22,191 nucleotides of DNA from Candidatus Avipropionibacterium avicola (GTDB lineage: Bacteria; Actinomycetota; Actinomycetes; Propionibacteriales; Propionibacteriaceae): positions 1 to 22,191 of the forward strand of contig DVLP01000453.1 of assembly GCA_018715445.1 (NCBI GenBank), written 5' to 3'. The notes beneath the pieces are model-generated. The model saw nothing but the letters and a program-made list of their open reading frames with translations, was not told the DNA's origin and made no database searches. The position numbers and the translations under genes are program-made. The first letter of the stretch is position 1. Every line of letters begins with the position of its first letter. Positions 7,702-17,723 of this stretch are shown piece by piece.

Positions 7702-8853
7702 GTGAGCCGGGACCGGCACTACCTCGACCACGCGGCGAGCTCCCCGCTGACCACGTCGGCGGCCGAGGCGATGGCCGAGTGGGTCGCGGTGGCGGGCAAC
7801 CCCTCGTCCCTGCACACCAGCGGCCGCCGTGCCCGGGCCGGCGTCGAGCAGGCCCGGGAGTCCTTGGCCGCCGATCTCGGCTGCCATCCCAGCGAGATCG
7901 TGTTCACCTCCTCGGGCACCGAGGCCGACAACATCGCGGTGATCGGCAGTTGGCGGGCTCGTCGGGCCGACCGCAACCGCGTGCTCACCACCGCGGTGGA
8001 GCATCCGGCGGTCTTCGAAGCGGCCGGCTCACTGCGGGCCGAGGGAGCCGATGTCACCCTGCTCGGGGTCGACGCGCACGGCGTGGTCGATCCGGAGGCC
8101 GCCGCCGAGGCCCTGACCACCCCCACGGCGGTGGCGAGCCTGCAGTGGGTGAACAACGAGACCGGCGTGGTGCAGGACGTGGCGCGGTGGGCGCAGCTGT
8201 GCCGCACCCGGGGGGCGTGGTCGCACAGCGACGCCGTCCAGGCCTGTGGACACGTACCGCTGGACTTCGCCGCGAGCGGCCTGGACCTGATGTCGGTGTC
8301 GGCGCACAAGGTCGGCGGCCCGGTCGGGATCGGCGCCCTGGTGCTGCGTCGCGACGTGACGCCGCTGCCGCTGAGCCACGGTGGGGGCCAGGAGCGTCAA
8401 CTGCGCTCGGCCACCGTGCCGGTGGCGCTGGTGGCCGGCTTCGCTGCCGCGATGCGCGACGCGGTCGCCCGCCTGGAGGTGGAACGGGAGCGGCTGACCC
8501 GGCTGGGGGAGGACCTGGTGCAACGGGTCGTCTCTTCGGTGCCGGACGTGACGGTGAACGGTGCCGGGGCGGAACGCTCGCCCGCGATCGTGAACCTGGG
8601 TTTTGCCGGCGTACGAGCCGACGACCTGCTGATGCTGCTCGACCTCGCCGGCATCGACTGCTCCACCGGATCGGCCTGCACGGCCGGGGTGTCACGCCCG
8701 AGCGAGGTGCTGATCGCCATGGGCCGTACGGAGGCCGAGGCCGGTGCGGCGCTGCGCTTCTCCTTCGGCCCGGACACCGGACAGGCTGACATCGATGCCC
8801 TGTGTGCCGCCCTTCCCGAGGCCGTCAGCCGGGCGCGGGCTGCGTTGCGCTGA
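7702..8853 (+). CDS. Cysteine desulfurase (IscS/NifS family)
   Basis: PLP enzyme (383 aa, fold type I) that removes sulfur from L-cysteine as an enzyme-bound persulfide for tRNA thiolation, Fe-S clusters or other acceptors. The N-terminus YLDHAASSPL is typical. H101 (VEHPAV) stacks on PLP, D177 (HSDAVQ) contacts the PLP ring, K203 (SAHKVGG) forms the Schiff base, and C326 in STGSACTAG carries the persulfide. This matches group I IscS-like enzymes. The GTG start at 7702 opens the protein directly at the conserved N-terminus; TGAGGA at 7688-7693 is a modest ribosome site. It probably belongs to the etfBA operon. mnmA, a natural sulfur acceptor, lies downstream but is separated here by an opposite-strand gene. 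I leave the symbol empty because several paralogues share these motifs. Confidence 0.93.
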   Translation: MSRDRHYLDHAASSPLTTSAAEAMAEWVAVAGNPSSLHTSGRRARAGVEQARESLAADLGCHPSEIVFTSSGTEADNIAVIGSWRARRADRNRVLTTAVEHPAVFEAAGSLRAEGADVTLLGVDAHGVVDPEAAAEALTTPTAVASLQWVNNETGVVQDVARWAQLCRTRGAWSHSDAVQACGHVPLDFAASGLDLMSVSAHKVGGPVGIGALVLRRDVTPLPLSHGGGQERQLRSATVPVALVAGFAAAMRDAVARLEVERERLTRLGEDLVQRVVSSVPDVTVNGAGAERSPAIVNLGFAGVRADDLLMLLDLAGIDCSTGSACTAGVSRPSEVLIAMGRTEAEAGAALRFSFGPDTGQADIDALCAALPEAVSRARAALR

Positions 8854-8869
8854 AGCCCCTCGACGGGCT
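8854..8869. repeat. Short palindromic element between convergent genes
   Basis: AGCCC-CTCGAC-GGGCT, a 5-bp stem with a 6-base loop, directly follows the desulfurase stop in the 30-base gap before the SDR stop, and GGGG continues after it. The core CCCTCGACGGGCTCGGGG resembles a dispersed intergenic palindrome that I recall being frequent in GC-rich actinobacterial genomes. It may act as a weak bidirectional terminator. There is no T-tract. Confidence 0.45.
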
Positions 8870-8883
8870 CGGGGTCCGGTGGG

Positions 8884-9603
8884 TCAGACCCAGCCGCCGG
8901 GGCGGTTGGTGGCGGCTGGCGCCGGGCGGATCGAGATGGTCTCGTAGGTGGCGTCGTCGGTTGCGGTGAGTGCGGTCCGTACGGCGGTGGCCACCGACTC
9001 GGGGCGCAGGTGGTGCAGCGGGTCGTAGTCGCGGCCGGCCTCGGCCTGCATGGTGCGTTGCATGTCAGTGTCGACCCGACCCGGGTGGACCGAGCAGACC
9101 CGGACGCCGTCGGGGCGCAGTTCCTGGCGCAGCACATCGGTCAGGGCCCGCAAGGCGAACTTCGAGGCGGGGTAGTGCCCACCCCGTCCGGTCGCCAAGA
9201 GCCCAGCGCCGGAGTTGATCATCACCACGGTGCCTCGGGCCGCGACCAGGGGACCCATCAGCAGCCGCGTCACCTCCGAGACCGCGACCACGTTGATCTC
9301 CAACATCGCGCGCCACCGGGCCCGGGTCGAGTCCTCGGTCGGACAGCCGCCGGAGATGCCGGCCGAGTGGACCAGGCCGTCGAGGCGGTCGATCCCCAGC
9401 GCCTCGATCGCTGCAGCGGTGGAGTCCTCGTCCATCAGGTCCGCGACGAACGGGCTCGCCGACGGCAGCTCGGCGCACACCCGGTCGACGGCTCGTGCGT
9501 CACGGCCCCCGATGATCAGGTGGTGGTCGGCGGCCAGGGCGTCGGCGCAGGCGCGGCCGATGCCGCGGGTGCCGCCGGTGATCAGGACTGCAGGCAGGCT
9601 CAT
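8884..9603 (-). CDS. Short-chain dehydrogenase/reductase (SDR)
   Basis: Classical SDR of 239 residues with a Rossmann fold; an NAD(P)H-dependent oxidoreductase of unknown substrate. The cofactor motif TGGTRGIG is at 9-16, the structural HSAG (in place of the usual NNAG) at 79-82, and the active-site residues are N104, S131 (INSGAG), Y144 and K148 (YPASK). [10 protein letters not shown] (172-181) is the usual segment after the active site. The arginine in GGRDAR (32-37) hints at NADP preference. The ATG at 9603-9601 places the Rossmann strand at the N-terminus; an upstream in-frame ATG at 9687 would add 28 poorly conserved residues and overlap mnmA. No strong ribosome site is seen. It is a lone reverse-strand gene between desulfurase and mnmA. 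Confidence 0.88.
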   Translation of the reverse strand: MSLPAVLITGGTRGIGRACADALAADHHLIIGGRDARAVDRVCAELPSASPFVADLMDEDSTAAAIEALGIDRLDGLVHSAGISGGCPTEDSTRARWRAMLEINVVAVSEVTRLLMGPLVAARGTVVMINSGAGLLATGRGGHYPASKFALRALTDVLRQELRPDGVRVCSVHPGRVDTDMQRTMQAEAGRDYDPLHHLRPESVATAVRTALTATDDATYETISIRPAPAATNRPGGWV

Positions 9604-9633
9604 GCGTCCATCGAACCATGGTGGGCGAGCCGG

Positions 9634-9639
9634 TAGGCT
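9634..9639 (+). promoter_or_regulatory. Predicted -10 box for mnmA
   Basis: TAGGCT fits TANNNT; transcription would start near 9647, leaving a leader of about 39 bases with GGGAGGAGGA before the ATG. A small inverted repeat GGATCG-GTCA-CGATCC (9643-9658) lies at the predicted start point. mnmA needs its own promoter because the gene before it is on the other strand. Confidence 0.5.
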
Positions 9640-9685
9640 GGGGGATCGGTCACGATCCACGTCCCGGGAGGAGGAACCCGTACCC

Positions 9686-10792
9686 ATGAGAGTGCTTGCT
9701 GCGATGTCCGGCGGAGTCGACTCGGCGGTGGCCGCTGCCCGCGCGGTCGAGGCCGGTCACGAGGTGACCGGGGTCCACCTCGCGCTGTCGAAGAACCCGC
9801 AGTCCTTCCGCAGCGGTGCGCGTGGCTGCTGCTCGATCGAGGACTCCCACGACGCCCGCCGGGCCGCCGATGCGCTCGCGATCCCGTTCTACGTCTGGGA
9901 CCTGTCCGACGAGTTCAAGGCCGACGTGGTCGACGACTTCGTCGCCGAGTACGCCGCCGGGCGCACCCCGAACCCCTGCCTGCGGTGCAACGAGAAGATC
10001 AAGTTCGCCGCCGTCCTCGACCGGGCCATGGCGCTGGGCTACGACGCGGTCTGCACCGGCCACTACGCCCGACTCGTCGCCGACGGCGAGCGGATCGAGC
10101 TGCACCGGGCCGTCGACCAGGGCAAGGACCAGTCGTACGTGCTGGCCGTGCTCACCCCGGACCAGATCGCCCACGCGATGTTCCCCCTGGGCGACACCCC
10201 CAAGGAGCAGGTCCGTGCCGAGGCCGCCCGACGGGGCCTCTCGGTCGCCGAGAAGCCGGACAGCCACGACATCTGCTTCATCGCCGACGGCGACACCGCC
10301 GGCTTCCTCGACGCCCAACTCGGCACCCGCCCGGGACCGATCGTCGACGAGACCGGCGCCCGGGTCGGCGAGCACGACGGCACCCACCGCTTCACCGTCG
10401 GCCAGCGTCGCGGCCTGCGGCTGGGCCGGCCCGCCGATGACGGACGGCCCCGCTACGTCCTCGACATCACCCCGGTGACCAACACCGTGCGCGTGGGCCC
10501 GGCCGAGGCGTTGCGGATCACCGAGTTCACCGCCGAGCGTCCCCGCTGGACCGGTGAGGCGCTCACCGACGCCCGCCCAGCCCTGGTGCAGATCCGGGCC
10601 CATGCGGATCCGGTCGGCTGTCACGTCGTCCCGGCGGGCGAGGACCTGCTGATCGCGCTCGACGAACCGCTGACCGGTGTCGCCCCCGGTCAGGCCGCGG
10701 TGCTGTACGACGGTGACCGGGTGCTCGGGTCGGCGACCATCGCCGACACCACCAGCCTGGCCGAGGTCGGTACGGCATCGGCTGCCGGATGA
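9686..10792 (+). CDS. mnmA: tRNA-specific 2-thiouridylase MnmA
   Basis: Adenylates and thiolates U34 in the wobble position of tRNA-Glu, -Gln and -Lys, using sulfur passed from a cysteine desulfurase. The 368-residue protein has the PP-loop SGGVDS (8-13) and the two catalytic cysteines: C98 in NPCLRCN (activating/nucleophilic Cys) and C197 in DSHDICFIA (persulfide-carrying Cys). FTVGQRRGL, in the central domain, and the C-terminal beta-barrel are as expected. The ATG at 9686 follows GGGAGGAGGA (9666-9675); the frame is open further upstream, but that stretch lies antisense to the SDR. Its stop overlaps the next ATG by 4 bases (ATGA), so translation is likely coupled. Length is normal. Confidence 0.96.
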   Translation: MRVLAAMSGGVDSAVAAARAVEAGHEVTGVHLALSKNPQSFRSGARGCCSIEDSHDARRAADALAIPFYVWDLSDEFKADVVDDFVAEYAAGRTPNPCLRCNEKIKFAAVLDRAMALGYDAVCTGHYARLVADGERIELHRAVDQGKDQSYVLAVLTPDQIAHAMFPLGDTPKEQVRAEAARRGLSVAEKPDSHDICFIADGDTAGFLDAQLGTRPGPIVDETGARVGEHDGTHRFTVGQRRGLRLGRPADDGRPRYVLDITPVTNTVRVGPAEALRITEFTAERPRWTGEALTDARPALVQIRAHADPVGCHVVPAGEDLLIALDEPLTGVAPGQAAVLYDGDRVLGSATIADTTSLAEVGTASAAG

Positions 10793-11760
10793 GCGCCGAG
10801 GCGCGGGTGTCCAGCACCCAGATCGGTTCCTGGCCCGGCACCGACCACGAGACCGCGCTGCGGATCAGCCTGGAGGAGACCCCGGACCTGCCGGTGCTGC
10901 CCGAGCTGCCCGAACGCGGGCCCCATGCCGCCATGATCGGTCGCGCCACCGCCCTGCTGCCCGAGCTCTCGGTCGACCTGCAACCCTCCGGGTGGCGGCT
11001 GGTGCACGGCGAGGCCAAGGACCGGCGCCGCGCCCACCAACTCTTCCGCGACGACCTGGAACGGCTCGAGGAGCGCAGCCCGGAGCACCGCGTCAAGATC
11101 GGGGTCGCCGGGCCGTGGACCCTGGCGGCCAGCCTCGACCTGCCGCTGGGCAAACTGGTGCTGACCGACCGCGGCGCCACCCGCGAGATCGCCGAGTCCC
11201 TCACTCTCGGCATCACCGAGCTGCGCCACGAGCTGGGCCGCCGACTGCCCGGTGTCGAGGTGGTCATCCAGCTGGACGAACCGATGCTGCCCCTGGTGGT
11301 CGCCGGCGAGATCCGCACCACCAGCCGCCTGCACCGGATCGCCGCGATCGACGAACCGGACCTGATCGCCCCTCTGGAGCGGCTGGCCGCCACCGGCGCG
11401 ACCTGGTTGCACTGCTGCGCCCGTGACGTCCCGGTCCGCAGTCTGCTGCGGGTGCCCGACCTCACCGTCGCGGTGGATGCCGACCTGCTGGACCGGACCG
11501 GGTGGGAGGCGGTGGCCGAGGGCCTCGACTCCGGCCGGAGCATCGGCCTGGGCCATGCCGGCCACGACGGGCCGGACGAGCTCGCCCACCGGATCCTCGA
11601 CCGGATCGAGCTGCTCGGCCTGGGCCCGGAGGTCAGCGACCGGCTGTGGCTCACCCCACCCTGTGGTCTGGCCGGTCACAGCGAGGCCGAGGCCGTACGG
11701 ATGCTGCGCACGATCGCCACCGCGGCCTCGATCGTGACCGAGACCCTGGCCGGGGAGTGA
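10789..11760 (+). CDS. MetE C-terminal-like (cobalamin-independent methionine synthase fold) protein
   Basis: Short (323 aa) relative of the catalytic C-terminal half of cobalamin-independent methionine synthase, and similar in place to what I recall as Rv3015c. Matches to the fold are STQIGSWPG (9-17), QLDEPML (161-167), the HxC zinc site as LHCC (H208, C210) and PPCGLAG (C292). The third zinc ligand, normally Glu in MetE, aligns by eye with D230 in VAVDADLL. The N-terminal MetE half is absent, so the folate/homocysteine arrangement of full MetE is not guaranteed; a different thiol methyl transfer is possible. It overlaps mnmA by 4 bases and precedes an aminotransferase gene by 5. The fold is well supported; the reaction is not known. 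Confidence 0.82.
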   Translation: MSAEARVSSTQIGSWPGTDHETALRISLEETPDLPVLPELPERGPHAAMIGRATALLPELSVDLQPSGWRLVHGEAKDRRRAHQLFRDDLERLEERSPEHRVKIGVAGPWTLAASLDLPLGKLVLTDRGATREIAESLTLGITELRHELGRRLPGVEVVIQLDEPMLPLVVAGEIRTTSRLHRIAAIDEPDLIAPLERLAATGATWLHCCARDVPVRSLLRVPDLTVAVDADLLDRTGWEAVAEGLDSGRSIGLGHAGHDGPDELAHRILDRIELLGLGPEVSDRLWLTPPCGLAGHSEAEAVRMLRTIATAASIVTETLAGE

Positions 11761-11765
11761 GTCCC

Positions 11766-12932
11766 GTGCCCTCGGTGAGCCGGCGTGGACAACAGGTGAC
11801 CCCGTTCCAGGTGATGGAGGTCATCAAGGCCGCCGAGCAGCGCCGGGCCAGTCATGGCGATGCACTCTGGCTGTGTGCCGGACAACCCTCGACACCGGCC
11901 CCACGCGCCGTGCGTGACGCGGCGGCCGAGGCGCTGCAGTCCCAGGTCCTGGGCTACACCCCGGCCGTCGGGATCCGGGAGCTGCGGGAGGCGATCGCCG
12001 AGCACCACCGCCGTGGCGGGCTGGCGGTCGAGGCCGACGGCGTGATGGTGACCACCGGATCGTCGGGCGGGTTCACCGCACTGTTCCTGGCTGCCTTCAA
12101 CCCCGGCGACACGGTCGTGATGGCCCGGCCCGGCTACCCGGCCTATCGCAACACCCTGCAGACCCTGGGCTGCGAGGTGCTCGAGCTCGACTGCGGGCCC
12201 GAGGTGCGCCACCAACCCACCGTGGCCATGCTGGAGGCGCTGCCCACCATCCCGGCAGGTGTGGTGGTGGCCTCACCGTCCAATCCGACCGGCACCATCA
12301 TCGACGCCGACGAGCTCGCCGCGATCGCGACCTGGTGCGCCGAGCGTGACGTGCTGCTCGTCAGCGACGAGATCTACCACGGGATCAGCTTCGGGCGGGA
12401 GTGCACCAGCGCCTGGCAGACCTCCCACGAGGCCGTGGTGATCGGCTCGTTCTCCAAGTACTTCTCGATGACCGGGTGGCGTCTGGGTTGGATGCTGCTG
12501 CCCCGGGCCCTGCGACGCCCGGTCGAGCTGATCAGCGGCAACCTGTCGATCTGTCCGCCCGCACTCGGCCAAGTCGCTGCCGTGGCTGCGTTCGGCGACG
12601 ACGCGCGGCGCGAGCTCGATGCACACGTCGCCCGGTACGCGGTCAATCGCCAACTCCTGCTGGACCGGCTCCCCGAGCTGGGCATCACGCGGATCGCGCC
12701 CGGCGACGGGGCCTTCTACCTGTGGTGCGACGTCTCCGAGCTCACCGACGACAGCGCCCGCTGGTGCGAGCAGGCCCTGGCCGCCACCGGAGTGGCGATG
12801 ACGCCGGGGATCGACTTCGACGCGGTCCACGGACACCGCCACGTACGGCTCTGCTTCGCCGGCACCACGGCCGAGATGGACGAGGCCGTCGACCGGCTGC
12901 TGGCCTGGGACCCCTCGACGCGACCGGGCTGA
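11766..12932 (+). CDS. Class I/II PLP-dependent aminotransferase
   Basis: Fold type I aminotransferase of 388 residues, in the aspartate-aminotransferase-like group. GYTPAVGIRELREAI (63-77) is the N-terminal signature, PSNPTG (171-176) binds cofactor phosphate and substrate, D201 and Y204 (SDEIYHG) contact PLP, K231 in SFSKYFSMTGWRLGW is the Schiff-base lysine, R239 binds phosphate and R361 (HVRLCFAG) should bind the substrate carboxylate. The GTG start at 11766 has GGGGAG (11752-11757) 8 bases upstream; a second GTG at 11775 is possible. Substrate cannot be told from sequence. Its place after a MetE-like gene leaves open a role in methionine-related transamination, but this is speculation. 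Its stop overlaps the sulfatase ATG by one base. Confidence 0.9.
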   Translation: MPSVSRRGQQVTPFQVMEVIKAAEQRRASHGDALWLCAGQPSTPAPRAVRDAAAEALQSQVLGYTPAVGIRELREAIAEHHRRGGLAVEADGVMVTTGSSGGFTALFLAAFNPGDTVVMARPGYPAYRNTLQTLGCEVLELDCGPEVRHQPTVAMLEALPTIPAGVVVASPSNPTGTIIDADELAAIATWCAERDVLLVSDEIYHGISFGRECTSAWQTSHEAVVIGSFSKYFSMTGWRLGWMLLPRALRRPVELISGNLSICPPALGQVAAVAAFGDDARRELDAHVARYAVNRQLLLDRLPELGITRIAPGDGAFYLWCDVSELTDDSARWCEQALAATGVAMTPGIDFDAVHGHRHVRLCFAGTTAEMDEAVDRLLAWDPSTRPG

Positions 12933-14491
12933 TGCGGTTGGCTGGGACCATGACGCCCACGCCGTTGCCCGTGTCCACCCCGTCGCGTGCCCAGGGGCCG
13001 CGCCGCGATCGGCTCGACCGGCCCAACATCGTGCTGGTCTGTGTCGACCAGATGCGCGGCGATGCGCTCTCGGCCGCCGGGCACCCGGTGGTCAGGACGC
13101 CGCACCTGGACGAGCTGGCCCGCAACGGGACCCGCTTCAGCCGGGCCTACTCGGCCACGCCGAGCTGTGTCCCGGCCCGGGTGGGCCTGTTCACCGGTCA
13201 GTCCTCGGCCCGTCACGGGCGCTACGGCTACCGCGACGGGGTGCCCTTCCGCGCGGCGCACCCGGTGACCCTGCCCTCGGTGCTGCGCGAGAACGGTTAC
13301 CAGACCCAGGCGATCGGCAAGATGCACGTCTTCCCCGAGCGGGCCCGCTGCGGCTTCGACGACGTACGCCTCCATGACGGCTTCATGCACTTCGGCCGCC
13401 GCTACGGTGGCCGCAACCTGATCGCCCACGACGACTACCTGACCTGGTTGCAGCGCCAACCCGGTGTCGATGCGCACGGCGACTACTTCGACGACGGTGT
13501 CGGCTGCAACTCGATGGTGGCGCTGCCGTGGACCAAGCCCGAGCCGTACCACCCGACGAACTGGGTGGTCACCGAGGCCATCGACTGGTTGTACCGGCGC
13601 GACCCCGAGCAGCCCTTCCTGCTGTACCTGTCCTTCCATCGTCCGCACGCCCCGTTCAACCCACCGCAGTGGGCCTTCGACCGATACCTCGACGGACCCC
13701 GGGTCGAGCCGCCCCGCGGTGACTGGTCGGCGGTCTTCGACGACGTACGGACCGACGGCTTCCACCAGATGCAGCGCGGCCGTCAGGATCCGGAGTCCCA
13801 CCACCGCACCACGGCCGGCTACTACGGCAACATCACCCACATCGACCAACAGTTGAACCGCTTCTTCGAGGCGTTGGCCGACTTCGAGCTCAGCGAGGAC
13901 ACCGCCGTGGTCTTCGTCTCCGACCACGGCGACATGATGGGCGACCACGACTTCTACCGGAAGTCGGTGCCGTACGAGGGCAGCAGTCATGTGCCGTTCA
14001 TCGTGTCACCGGCCCGCCGCTTCGCCCCGGACGCCGAGCGTGGTCAGGTCCGCGACGAGGTCGTGGAGCTGCGGGACGTGATGCCGACCTTGCTGGAGAT
14101 GGCCGGGGTCGAGGTGCCCGACACCGTGGACGGGCGCAGTGTGCTCGGGCTGGCCACCGGTGACGACCGGGGCCCGTGGCGCGACGAGATCCACGGTGAG
14201 CACACCTACTTCGGGCAGTCCCTGCAGTGGGTCACCGACGGCAAGCGGAAGTTCTGTTGGGCCTCCGAGCGTGGCGAGGAGCAGTTCTTCGACCTGGAGG
14301 CCGATCCGGCCGAGCTCACCAACCTGGTCGACGATCCTGCCCGTGCCGACGAGGTCGCCGACTGGCGCCAACGCTTGGTCAGCCACCTCACCGACCGAGA
14401 GGAGGGCTTCGTCAGTGACGGCTCCCTGGTCCCCGGGCGTCCGGTCCGCAGCGAGGCCGGCTGGGTCGCCGACCTGGTCCCGACGGCCTGA
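12932..14491 (+). CDS. Sulfatase, formylglycine-dependent (arylsulfatase/choline-sulfatase-like)
   Basis: Alkaline-phosphatase superfamily hydrolase of sulfate (or possibly phosphonate/phosphate) esters, 519 aa. PNIVLVCVDQMRGD (31-44) holds metal ligand D39. The sulfatase signature PSCVPARVGLFTG (77-89) has C79 in CxPxR, the cysteine converted to formylglycine; G-K130-M-H follows; SDHGDMMGDH (330-339) carries D331 and H332; K344 in FYRKS completes the sulfate pocket. No signal peptide or membrane segment is visible, so the protein is probably cytoplasmic. The modifying enzyme (FGE or anSME) is not in this window. ATG 12932 overlaps the aminotransferase stop (TGATG); ATG 12950 is an alternative. 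Substrate unknown; the DQMR form of the metal motif recalls choline-sulfatase/phosphonate-monoesterase relatives. Confidence 0.9.
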   Translation: MRLAGTMTPTPLPVSTPSRAQGPRRDRLDRPNIVLVCVDQMRGDALSAAGHPVVRTPHLDELARNGTRFSRAYSATPSCVPARVGLFTGQSSARHGRYGYRDGVPFRAAHPVTLPSVLRENGYQTQAIGKMHVFPERARCGFDDVRLHDGFMHFGRRYGGRNLIAHDDYLTWLQRQPGVDAHGDYFDDGVGCNSMVALPWTKPEPYHPTNWVVTEAIDWLYRRDPEQPFLLYLSFHRPHAPFNPPQWAFDRYLDGPRVEPPRGDWSAVFDDVRTDGFHQMQRGRQDPESHHRTTAGYYGNITHIDQQLNRFFEALADFELSEDTAVVFVSDHGDMMGDHDFYRKSVPYEGSSHVPFIVSPARRFAPDAERGQVRDEVVELRDVMPTLLEMAGVEVPDTVDGRSVLGLATGDDRGPWRDEIHGEHTYFGQSLQWVTDGKRKFCWASERGEEQFFDLEADPAELTNLVDDPARADEVADWRQRLVSHLTDREEGFVSDGSLVPGRPVRSEAGWVADLVPTA

Positions 14492-14499
14492 GTCCACGA

Positions 14500-14520
14500 C
14501 GACCCCGTTGTCCGGGGTCG
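14500..14520 (+). terminator. Hairpin after the sulfatase gene
   Basis: CGACCCCG (14500-14507), loop TTGTC, CGGGGTCG (14513-14520): a perfect 8-bp stem 8 bases after the sulfatase stop. No T-run follows, as is usual in GC-rich Actinobacteria. It ends the mnmA operon and overlaps the region where a -35 for ligA would lie. Confidence 0.6.
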
Positions 14521-14524
14521 CTGG

Positions 14525-16637
<2,113 letters not shown>

Positions 16638-16649
16638 GACCGGACCCAC

Positions 16650-16655
16650 TACGAT
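16650..16655 (+). promoter_or_regulatory. Predicted -10 box, leaderless start of small membrane protein gene
   Basis: TACGAT matches TANNNT and is followed by exactly 7 bases (GGACGTC) before GTG 16663. An in-frame ATG at 16654 overlaps the box, so GTG 16663 is the better start. The promoter sits in the 25-base gap after ligA. Confidence 0.6.
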
Positions 16656-16662
16656 GGACGTC

Positions 16663-17001
16663 GTGGCCCTCAGCAATCCGAATCTCAACGGCACCACGCC
16701 GCTGCGCGTCCAGCCGCAGGTGGGCGAGTGGGGCCCGCGTGAGGTGGTCACCGCTCGGACGAAGTTGCGCCAACGGGCCCTGATGCCCCTGCTGGTGACG
16801 GCGGTGCTGTGTGGCCTGGTCGCGCTCGGGACGTTCATGTTCCTGCAGTTGCAGACCGGGCCGATGAGTCGCCCGGCCGAGATCATCGTCTCGATCGGGG
16901 TGTGGGTGCTCCCGATCCTGCTGGTCGCCAGCCTGGTGCTGGCCGTCGTGGTGTGGATCATCGGGCGTCCGTACCGCGACGACGGTGTCACACGCTCGTA
17001 A
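16663..17001 (+). CDS. Small integral membrane protein, two predicted helices
   Basis: Protein of 112 residues with no family that I recognise. The N-terminal ~38 residues are soluble and end in a basic stretch (TARTKLRQR, 30-38). Two hydrophobic segments follow, about 40-62 (LMPLLVTAVLCGLVALGTFMF region) and about 74-100 (IIVSIGVWVLPILLV region), joined by a short loop, then a charged tail (GRPYRDDGVTRS). The positive-inside pattern suggests both ends in the cytoplasm. A leaderless-type promoter precedes the GTG start, indicating expression independent of ligA. It ends in TAA, 24 bases before the ACT gene. Codon use and GC content look native. Function unknown. Confidence 0.75.
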   Translation: MALSNPNLNGTTPLRVQPQVGEWGPREVVTARTKLRQRALMPLLVTAVLCGLVALGTFMFLQLQTGPMSRPAEIIVSIGVWVLPILLVASLVLAVVVWIIGRPYRDDGVTRS

Positions 17002-17013
17002 TCTCAGTGCTGG

Positions 17014-17019
17014 CAGGAT
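17014..17019 (+). promoter_or_regulatory. Possible -10 box before the ACT-domain gene
   Basis: CAGGAT is one base off TANNNT at its first position and lies 6 bases before GTG 17026. No ribosome-binding site is present in front of that GTG, so a near-leaderless start is plausible but weaker than the others. Confidence 0.35.
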
Positions 17020-17025
17020 GTCGCC

Positions 17026-17661
17026 GTGTTCCTGATGCGTGTGGCCCTGCCCGATGTCCCTGGCAAGCTGGGGGCCGTGGCGACCGCGCTCGGCACCGAG
17101 GGGGTCGACATCGCCGCCATCCAGATCGTCGGCCGTGACGGCGACACCGTGATCGACGACTTCCTGGTCGACCTGCCCGCAGGCCGACTGGCCGACCAGG
17201 TGGTCAGCGCCTGTCAGGCCATCGAAGGCGTCCGGGTCGAGTGGATCGCCTTCTATCCCGAGGGCGGCACCCTGACCACCGACCTGGAGGCCCTCGAACA
17301 GATCATCCGTGATCCGGCGCAGGGCGGACGGATCCTTGCCGAGTCGTCCGTCAGCGTCTTCCATGCCGGCTGGGCCGTGCTGGTCGAGGACTGCTCGACC
17401 GAGCCCCGGGCGACCCATCGCACGGCTCGGGCCCCCGAGCTGACCGGCGAGCAACTGACGGCACTGGGGGACTGGAGCGTGGAGTCGCTGACCCCGCCCG
17501 CGCAGTGGTTGCCCGGATGGCAGGACGTCACCATCGCCAAGGCGCCGCTGGTCGGGGACCGAGCCGTGATCCTGGGCCGTCAGGGTGGTCCGGACTTCCT
17601 GCCGGCTGAGCTCGCGCGCTTCGCCCACCTGGCCGCGCTGGTCCCGCCTGCGGTCCCGTAG
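17026..17661 (+). CDS. ACT-domain protein
   Basis: Cytoplasmic protein of 211 residues. The first ~70 residues form an ACT domain (FLMRVALPDVPGKLGAVATA, then a second half DIAAIQIVGRDGDTVIDDFLVD), the fold that commonly binds amino acids as an allosteric ligand. The remaining ~140 residues are a family-specific domain with no catalytic motif that I recognise. The order ligA - ACT protein - gatC matches the actinobacterial block (Rv3013 in my memory of M. tuberculosis). GTG 17026 fits a near-leaderless start and places the ACT strand at the N-terminus; ATG 17035 is an alternative. Its TAG stop is part of the predicted gatC -10 box. The ligand and target are unknown. Confidence 0.85.
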   Translation: MFLMRVALPDVPGKLGAVATALGTEGVDIAAIQIVGRDGDTVIDDFLVDLPAGRLADQVVSACQAIEGVRVEWIAFYPEGGTLTTDLEALEQIIRDPAQGGRILAESSVSVFHAGWAVLVEDCSTEPRATHRTARAPELTGEQLTALGDWSVESLTPPAQWLPGWQDVTIAKAPLVGDRAVILGRQGGPDFLPAELARFAHLAALVPPAVP

Positions 17662-17664
17662 GAT
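17659..17664 (+). promoter_or_regulatory. Predicted -10 box for gatCAB, overlapping the ACT gene stop
   Basis: TAGGAT fits TANNNT, and its first three bases are the stop codon of the ACT gene. Transcription would start near 17671-17672, giving a leader of about 52 bases that contains an inverted repeat GGCGG/CCGCC (17670-17674 with 17685-17689) and GAGGA (17711-17715) before GTG 17724. Confidence 0.5.
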
Positions 17665-17723
17665 GTCGTGGCGGTGGCCACGGGCCGCCGTCCATCCCGA
17701 CCGAGAGTGTGAGGACCGAACTC

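Noticed and set aside
9215-9685. A possible upstream extension of mnmA, in frame.
   Set aside because: It lies antisense to the SDR gene; the PP-loop N-terminus and the GGGAGGAGGA site place the start at 9686.
12401-12931. A possible upstream extension of the sulfatase frame.
   Set aside because: It runs out of frame inside the aminotransferase gene; the sulfatase homology starts after 12950.
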